Part shown: positions 1-5,847 of the stretch, piece after piece
Position numbering within the stretch: position 1 is the stretch's first letter
How the letters are laid out: every line of letters begins with the position of its first letter
Assembly (NCBI GenBank): GCA_031256125.1
Contig: JAIRRE010000130.1
Location: 1-5,847 of the forward strand
Origin: Burkholderiaceae bacterium
GTDB taxonomy: Bacteria; Pseudomonadota; Gammaproteobacteria; Burkholderiales; Burkholderiaceae_C
DNA length: 5,847 bases
Direction of reading: 5' to 3'
Notes under the pieces: model-generated
Told to the model about the DNA's origin: nothing
Database searches by the model: none
What the model saw: the letters and a program-made list of their open reading frames with translations, nothing else
Made by a program: the position numbers and the translations under genes

Positions 1-1
1 A

Positions 2-559
2 CAGGCCGGTGATGCCATTGAACAGGAACTCAATGGCCGTAACCACCACGTCACCGTCACCAGTTATTACCGCATGGTATTGCTCACCGGCGAGGTGACG
101 GCCGAGAACGACCGCGCGCGCGCGCAAATCCTGGCACAGGGTGTGGAGGGCGTACGGGGCGTGTACAACGACTTGGTGGTAATGCCCCCCGCCGGCGTGC
201 TTTCGCGCTCGCAGGACGCTTACATCACCAGCAAAGTTCGCGCGCACCTGATTCACGCCAACGGCGTGCCCGCGGCCAGCGTCAAAGTGCTCACCGAGCG
301 CGGCACGGTGTATTTGATGGGCCGCCTCACGTACCAGGAAGCGCAAACAACCACCAAAGCCATCCAGCAAGTCGATGGCGTGCAGCGTGTGGCGCGGATT
401 ATCGACTTCATTCCCGATACCGCCGCGATTGATAGCTCGACCAGTACCGTCACGAGCGACGACAGCGACGTTGCGGTGGATGCGGTTACGTCGCCCCCGG
501 CCCCCAGTGACGCCGAGGCTCGCCCGATTACGCAGCCGGACATCCAACCATCACCATAA
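2..559 (+). CDS. BON-domain envelope protein, DolP/YraP/OsmY-like (5' partial)
   Basis: The reading frame is open from position 2, so the real start and any lipoprotein signal lie upstream of the window; the ATG at 74 is internal. The 185 visible residues begin inside a first BON domain (HHVTVTSYYRMVLLTGEV, then an NDLVV strand near residue 57). A second BON domain spans about residues 70-137, with SQDAYITSKVRAHL, the TERGTVYLMGRLT strand pair and the GVQRVARIIDFI end. Two tandem BON domains are the known architecture of DolP (YraP) and OsmY, periplasmic or outer-membrane-associated proteins that bind anionic phospholipid and support envelope integrity. After the second domain comes a tail of about 47 residues rich in Ser, Thr, Asp, Ala and Pro, probably disordered; E. 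coli DolP, as I recall it, ends close to its second BON domain. No convincing U-tract terminator follows the TAA at 557-559. The family call is firm; DolP orthology is likely but needs the missing N-terminus. Confidence 0.88.
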   Translation, partial: QAGDAIEQELNGRNHHVTVTSYYRMVLLTGEVTAENDRARAQILAQGVEGVRGVYNDLVVMPPAGVLSRSQDAYITSKVRAHLIHANGVPAASVKVLTERGTVYLMGRLTYQEAQTTTKAIQQVDGVQRVARIIDFIPDTAAIDSSTSTVTSDDSDVAVDAVTSPPAPSDAEARPITQPDIQPSP

Positions 560-638
560 CCTATTCCGGCGCAGACGCCGCCGTATCGGATTTGTCTGTG
601 CCGCCGGCGGGCAAGTGCAAAAAATGTTTGCCGCCAGC

Positions 639-668
639 CTTGAAGGCTGCGCTCCTTGCCCTTATCAT
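639..668 (+). promoter_or_regulatory. groESL promoter, overlapping sigma-32-like and sigma-70-like elements
   Basis: CTTGAA at 639-644, a 14-nt spacer, then CCCTTATCAT at 659-668 resembles the heat-shock sigma-32 layout (CTTGAA, 13-15 nt, CCCCATnT). The same bases also read as a sigma-70 promoter: TTGAAG at 640-645, a 17-nt spacer and TATCAT at 663-668, one mismatch from TATAAT. Either reading predicts a transcription start near 674-676, inside the operator that begins at 668, leaving a leader of about 120 nt before groES. The -35 element sits in a short inverted repeat (AGCCTT-G-AAGGCT, 636-648). The assignment is by motif match only. Confidence 0.7.
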
Positions 669-694
669 TAGCACTCGTTGGCTGCGAGTGCTAA
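668..694 (+). promoter_or_regulatory. CIRCE operator (HrcA-binding inverted repeat)
   Basis: TTAGCACTC (668-676), a 9-nt spacer, then GAGTGCTAA (686-694) is an exact match to the CIRCE consensus TTAGCACTC-N9-GAGTGCTAA. The arms extend by one further pair (G677 with C685). CIRCE is the known binding site of the repressor HrcA, whose activity depends on free GroEL, so groESL is expected to be under negative feedback by its own product. The site overlaps the last base of the -10 element and the predicted transcription start, a good position for blocking RNA polymerase. hrcA itself is not in this window. Confidence 0.96.
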
Positions 695-785
695 TCGAGT
701 TCCGCAGCCATCGCTTTCCAGGGTTGCCACGGTGCCCCGCACGGGTGCTGTAGTGGTCTGAAAATTCCTTACTGATCTTATATTT

Positions 786-798
786 AGGAGCACTCGCA
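786..798 (+). promoter_or_regulatory. groES ribosome-binding site, complementary to the CIRCE right arm
   Basis: AGGAG at 786-790 is a strong Shine-Dalgarno sequence 7 nt before the ATG at 798 and fixes that start. The bases AGCACTCGCA (789-798), running from the end of the Shine-Dalgarno to the A of the start codon, are the exact reverse complement of TGCGAGTGCT at 683-692 in the CIRCE element. The Shine-Dalgarno is clear; the regulatory meaning of the pairing is inference. Confidence 0.8.
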
Positions 799-1088
799 TG
801 AAACTGCGTCCTCTCGCCGATCGCGTGATCGTCAAGCGTCTGGAAAATGAAACCAAGACGGCCTCGGGTATCGTCATTCCCGATAACGCCGCTGAAAAAC
901 CCGACCAGGGTGAAGTGCTGGCCGTCGGTCCCGGTAAGAAAGATGACAAGGGCGCGCTGATCGCCATGAACGTCAAGGTCGGCGACCGCGTGCTGTTCGG
1001 CAAATACAGCGGCCAGACCGTCAAGGTCGATGGCGACGAACTGCTGGTGATGAAGGAAGACGACCTGTTCGCGGTGGTCGAAAAGTAA
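798..1088 (+). CDS. groES: Co-chaperonin GroES (Hsp10)
   Basis: GroES forms the heptameric lid that caps the GroEL cylinder in the cytosol and drives ATP-dependent encapsulation and release of folding substrates. The 96-residue length is normal for the family. The N-terminus [14 protein letters not shown] is typical. The mobile loop covers about residues 16-33 and carries the GroEL-contacting hydrophobic segment SGIVIP (23-28). The core beta-barrel motifs GEVLAVGPG (38-46) and [12 protein letters not shown] (61-72) and the C-terminal EDDLFAVVE (87-95) are all present, with no missing key residue. It is the first gene of the operon; groEL follows after 52 nt, and both should be transcribed from the promoter and CIRCE operator upstream. 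Confidence 0.98.
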   Translation: MKLRPLADRVIVKRLENETKTASGIVIPDNAAEKPDQGEVLAVGPGKKDDKGALIAMNVKVGDRVLFGKYSGQTVKVDGDELLVMKEDDLFAVVEK

Positions 1089-1095
1089 TCACTGA

Positions 1096-2787
<1,692 letters not shown>

Positions 2788-2796
2788 TCGTCCGCC

Positions 2797-2819
2797 GCAG
2801 GGAATCATCTTCTCCCTGC
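2797..2819 (+). other. 3' UTR hairpin between groEL and its terminator
   Basis: GCAGGGA (2797-2803) and TCCCTGC (2813-2819) form a perfect 7-bp stem with a 9-nt loop, beginning 9 nt after the groEL stop codon. No U tract follows directly, so it is not a terminator by itself. It may protect the groEL 3' end from exonucleases or assist the terminator hairpin that starts 9 nt later; that role is inference. Confidence 0.5.
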
Positions 2820-2827
2820 CACAAACG

Positions 2828-2858
2828 ACAAAGGGCCGCGCAAGCGGCCCTTTGTTTT
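2828..2858 (+). terminator. Intrinsic terminator of groESL, probably bidirectional
   Basis: ACAAAGGGCCGC (2828-2839) and GCGGCCCTTTGT (2844-2855) form a perfect 12-bp stem closed by a GCAA tetraloop, followed by TTT (2856-2858). The stem ends AAA/TTT, giving a U-rich 3' side. The convergent ABC transporter gene ends at 2878, and on the - strand the same hairpin is followed by CGTTTGT, so it could stop transcription from both sides, better for the groE direction. Confidence 0.9.
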
Positions 2859-2877
2859 GATTGGGCGCGAAAGGGGT

Positions 2878-4704
2878 TTATGACGCTGTCGCGCCGGTTT
2901 CGATCCGCCACGCCGGGCTGACGTTGGCGGAGTCGGCATCGGCAGCGACGGTTTCGGGCGCAAAAGTCCAGGTCTGCCGGTGCAGCGCCGCCAGACCGGG
3001 GCGGTGGGCGATGGAAATCAGCGCGCCGCCGGCGTCTTCGGTCAATTGCCGCAGACGCTCGGTCATGCGTTGTTCGGTGGGCGGGTCCAGCGCGCTGGTG
3101 GCCTCGTCGGCCAACACCCACGCCGGGCGTTTGAGCAACACGCGGGCAATGGCCAGGCGCTGCAACTCGCCGCCGGAAAGCGTCTGCGCCCAGTTGTCGC
3201 GCTCGTCCAGACGGGCGCTCAAGTGCGGCAGTTGCGCGTCGGTCAGCGCGCAGCGTAAATCGTCGTTACTGTAATGATGGCTGTCTTCGGGATAAGCCAG
3301 CGCGTCGCGCAACGCGCCGTCGGGAAAATAGGGCCGCTGCGGAATCACCATGGTGCCGGGTGGTAATTGCACCGTGCCTTTAGCCCACGGCCAGATGCCC
3401 GCCAGCGCGCGCAGCAGAGTTGATTTGCCGCTCCCCGATGGCCCCTGAATCAGCGTATGCTGACCCGGCACGGCGTGCAATCCGGTGTCTTGCAGCAGCG
3501 TTTGGCCGGTGGGCAGTTGCAGCGTCAAATTTTGCGCGGTAATGTCGGATACAGGTGCGTGCGCTCTCGTTTCGATAGCAGTCGGCACAGTGCGCGGCGG
3601 CAACCCGGACTCGAAACTGGTTAAACGTTCGGTGGTGGCGCGCCAGGCGGCCAGATCCGAATAGTTATTGACGAACCACGACAGCGCCCCCTGGACGTTG
3701 CCGAAAGCGTCGCCGATCTGTGTCAGTTCGCCCAGCGGTATTGCGCCGGAAAAATAACGTGGTGCGCTGACAATGTAGGGAAACACCACCGCCATTTGCC
3801 CGAACAAATTGGTAAAGCCCATCAGTTGCTTGCGCTTGCGAATCAGTGCCAGATAGTTGGCCAGCACCGCGCCAAAGCGCCCATCCAGTTGCTGGCTTTC
3901 CACCGCCTCGCCTTTGTCCAGCGCAATGGCCTCGCTGTACTCGCGTACCCGCACCAAACGATGGCGGAAATCCGCCTCGCGCCTTTGCTGCTGAAAATTG
4001 AGGCCCATCAGCGGCCGCCCGACGTAATGCGTGATAACGCTACCCGCTACGCAATAAAGCACCACCGCCCAAACCATAAAGCCGGGTATCGAATAACCGT
4101 GCCAAACAAAGCTGCTCGACAGGTTCCACAAAATGCTGACGAAACTCACCAGCGTCACCACGGTACTCAAGAGGTTCATACTCAACCCCACGGTTTGCGC
4201 GGTGAACAAATTGATATCCTCCTGCAAACGCTGGTCGGGATTGTCGGGTACGCGCTGATCCAGCCGGGGCAAGCCGATACTGGTCAGCGGCTGATCGGCC
4301 ATGCCCGCATAGCGGCTCAATTCCATGCGGTAGAACGCCTGGCGCGAAAGCCAGCGGTTTTTCAGGTCGCGCGTCATCCATGCGCGCCAACGCACTTCCA
4401 GCAGTTGCGTCAAATAATAGGTATACATGCCAACGATAACGAAAGCTATTCCCAGCGGCATGAACCACCCAATCAACCGCCAAAACGACGCCTCGTTTTT
4501 GGATTGCAGCGCATCGAAAAAGGCCCGATTCCAGTCGTTGTACAGCACCAATAAGTACACCCCGGCCAGATTGAGCACAATAATCGCCGCCAACAGCCCC
4601 CGTGCGCGCCAACGTTCCTCGGAACGGAAATAGGGCAGCGACAGGTGTGCCACCTGCCGCAGAAAACGGCGTATGCGTGCGAGTTTTTCGGTAAGCGGGG
4701 GCAT
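2878..4704 (-). CDS. Fused permease/ATPase ABC transporter, YddA (SbmA/BacA-like) family
   Basis: This is a 608-residue ABC half-transporter with an N-terminal membrane domain and C-terminal ATPase, expected to act as an inner-membrane homodimer. Hydrophobic segments lie near residues 36-56, 79-102, 172-194, 205-228 and 296-316, with a less hydrophobic sixth region about 325-350. Between them sits NPDQRLQED (155-163), shared by YddA, SbmA/BacA and eukaryotic ABCD peroxisomal transporters, and the cytoplasmic loop EYSEAIALDKGEAVE (255-269) typical of the same group. The ATPase carries Walker A GPSGSGKST (421-429), Q-loop Q455, signature LSGGE (509-513), Walker B ending D533-E534, the D-loop SALD (537-540) and H567, so it should hydrolyse ATP. 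The substrate cannot be read from sequence; relatives move peptides, cobalamin-like compounds or acyl-CoA. The start is the first ATG after an in-frame TAG, but it has no clear Shine-Dalgarno. A CTG four codons upstream is a less likely alternative. The gene is convergent with groEL and divergent from erpA, so it is probably monocistronic. Confidence 0.93.
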   Translation of the reverse strand: MPPLTEKLARIRRFLRQVAHLSLPYFRSEERWRARGLLAAIIVLNLAGVYLLVLYNDWNRAFFDALQSKNEASFWRLIGWFMPLGIAFVIVGMYTYYLTQLLEVRWRAWMTRDLKNRWLSRQAFYRMELSRYAGMADQPLTSIGLPRLDQRVPDNPDQRLQEDINLFTAQTVGLSMNLLSTVVTLVSFVSILWNLSSSFVWHGYSIPGFMVWAVVLYCVAGSVITHYVGRPLMGLNFQQQRREADFRHRLVRVREYSEAIALDKGEAVESQQLDGRFGAVLANYLALIRKRKQLMGFTNLFGQMAVVFPYIVSAPRYFSGAIPLGELTQIGDAFGNVQGALSWFVNNYSDLAAWRATTERLTSFESGLPPRTVPTAIETRAHAPVSDITAQNLTLQLPTGQTLLQDTGLHAVPGQHTLIQGPSGSGKSTLLRALAGIWPWAKGTVQLPPGTMVIPQRPYFPDGALRDALAYPEDSHHYSNDDLRCALTDAQLPHLSARLDERDNWAQTLSGGELQRLAIARVLLKRPAWVLADEATSALDPPTEQRMTERLRQLTEDAGGALISIAHRPGLAALHRQTWTFAPETVAADADSANVSPAWRIETGATAS

Positions 4705-4839
4705 GGCGGAGGGCAGATGGCGGAGAGAAAAAGATGGATCATCCTAGCCGGAACCGGTTAAAAGCGACTGAGCACGTCCGGGGCGCGCTATCGTTGATCG
4801 AGCCGAGCGGAAACAGCACCCGTGTAATTCCGAGCAGTT

Positions 4840-4870
4840 TGCTAAACTATTGACTTCATCCCTCAGGAAT
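4840..4870 (+). promoter_or_regulatory. Candidate erpA promoter with IscR type-1-like site
   Basis: TGCTAAACT (4840-4848) fits an extended -10 element (TGn plus a 4/6 match to TATAAT); no convincing -35 is visible. Overlapping it, 4846-4870 reads with a TTGACT left part (4850-4855) and a CTCAGGAAT right part (4862-4870), matching 17 of 25 positions of the IscR type-1 consensus as I remember it (ATASYYGACTRWWWYAGTCRRSTAT). IscR is the Fe-S-sensing repressor that controls A-type carriers including erpA in E. coli, so the place is sensible. Several core right-arm positions mismatch; this remains tentative. Confidence 0.35.
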
Positions 4871-4887
4871 ACGCGAGCAAGAACGCC

Positions 4888-5283
4888 ATGACTACCGCAG
4901 TTGCCGATACTGTTGCCGCAGCCCATGCCGGGCAGACCGCGCCGCCCGACCCCATCATCTTTACTGACGCGGCGGCTACCAAGGTGGCCGATTTGATCGC
5001 CGAGGAGGGCAACCCGGATCTGAAGCTGCGTGTGTTCGTTCAAGGCGGCGGCTGCGCGGGATTCCAGTATGGCTTTACCTTCGACGAGGTCGCCAACGAA
5101 GACGACACGACGATGACCAAGAACGGGGTATCGCTGCTGATTGACCCGATGAGCTACCAGTATCTGGTGGGCGCGACCATCGACTACAAAGAAGACCTGC
5201 AGGGTGCGCAATTCGTGATCCGCAACCCCAACGCGGTCACAACCTGCGGCTGCGGATCGTCGTTTTCGCCCGCCGACGAATAA
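4888..5283 (+). CDS. erpA: A-type iron-sulfur cluster carrier/insertion protein ErpA
   Basis: ErpA accepts Fe-S clusters from the assembly scaffold and delivers them to target enzymes, for example those of isoprenoid synthesis and respiration. The 131-residue protein has the HesB/IscA fold with three conserved cluster-ligand cysteines: C56 in [11 protein letters not shown], and C120 and C122 in [15 protein letters not shown]-type sequence ([13 protein letters not shown], 25-37) opens the domain. The first 24 residues are a poorly conserved Ala-rich extension, making it longer than the 114-residue E. coli protein; similar extensions are known in betaproteobacterial homologues. An in-frame TAA at 4843-4845 and the lack of other start codons after it make this ATG the best choice, although it has only a weak purine-rich stretch (GAGCAAGAA) upstream. 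ErpA is favoured over IscA because of the long [30 protein letters not shown] region (residues 86-111) and the absence of isc genes nearby. Confidence 0.94.
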   Translation: MTTAVADTVAAAHAGQTAPPDPIIFTDAAATKVADLIAEEGNPDLKLRVFVQGGGCAGFQYGFTFDEVANEDDTTMTKNGVSLLIDPMSYQYLVGATIDYKEDLQGAQFVIRNPNAVTTCGCGSSFSPADE

Positions 5284-5300
5284 ATCACCTCAAAAAATAA

Positions 5301-5847
<547 letters not shown>

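Noticed and set aside
375..671. A 98-codon + strand frame overlapping the end of the BON gene
   Set aside because: It is an Arg/Pro-rich shift of the BON reading frame that runs through the promoter into the CIRCE; no Shine-Dalgarno and no family resemblance.
758..785. A second sigma-32-like promoter (CTGAAA, 13 nt, CTTATATTT) close to groES
   Set aside because: Its start point would fall in the Shine-Dalgarno itself, and the match is weaker than that of the promoter at 639-668.
3796..4554. A 252-codon + strand frame opposite the ABC transporter membrane domain
   Set aside because: The opposite strand has intact transporter motifs throughout; this frame translates to low-complexity Gln/His/Arg-rich sequence with no recognisable family.
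2878..4704. Assignment of the ABC gene as sbmA/bacA
   Set aside because: SbmA and BacA lack a nucleotide-binding domain; this protein has a complete one, so the YddA-type fused family fits better.
4752..4759. AACCGGTT palindrome in the ABC transporter/erpA gap
   Set aside because: An 8-bp palindrome is expected by chance in GC-rich DNA, and no second copy or known operator pattern was seen nearby.
4744..5211. A 155-codon - strand frame opposite erpA
   Set aside because: It is antisense to the conserved ErpA domain and has no recognisable motif.

Overview
This window looks like ordinary chromosomal housekeeping DNA from a GC-rich betaproteobacterium, most likely of the order Burkholderiales. 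The basis is the GroES, GroEL, ErpA and TyrS sequences (for example the [11 protein letters not shown] motif of TyrS and the GGM-rich GroEL tail) and a groESL operon headed by an HrcA operator. This placement rests on remembered family features, not on a database search. No tRNA, rRNA, CRISPR array, insertion sequence, phage gene or attachment site was seen.

Layout. (1) Positions 2-559, + strand: the 3' part of a BON-domain envelope protein of the DolP/YraP/OsmY type, truncated by the window edge. (2) Positions 639-694: the groE control region, with a compact promoter readable as both sigma-32 and sigma-70 type, running directly into a perfect CIRCE operator. (3) Positions 798-2787, + strand: the bicistronic groES-groEL chaperonin operon, closed by two tandem 3' hairpins, the second a strong intrinsic terminator. 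(4) Positions 2878-4704, - strand: a 608-residue fused permease-ATPase ABC transporter of the YddA (SbmA/BacA-like) family, convergent with groEL and probably sharing its terminator. (5) Positions 4705-4887: a divergent intergenic region with a candidate IscR-like site and extended -10 upstream of erpA. (6) Positions 4888-5283, + strand: erpA, an A-type iron-sulfur carrier, with a classic U-tract terminator. (7) From 5406, + strand: the first 147 codons of tyrS, cut by the window end.

Functionally these are separate transcription units rather than one system: envelope maintenance (BON protein), cytosolic protein folding under heat-shock control (GroESL), membrane transport (ABC protein), Fe-S cluster delivery (ErpA) and tRNA charging (TyrS). 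I found no convincing undescribed system. The most interesting non-coding observation is a perfect 10-nt complementarity between the right arm of the CIRCE element and the segment joining the groES Shine-Dalgarno to its start codon. With the predicted transcription start, only that right arm would be fully present in the mRNA, so it could cover the ribosome-binding site.
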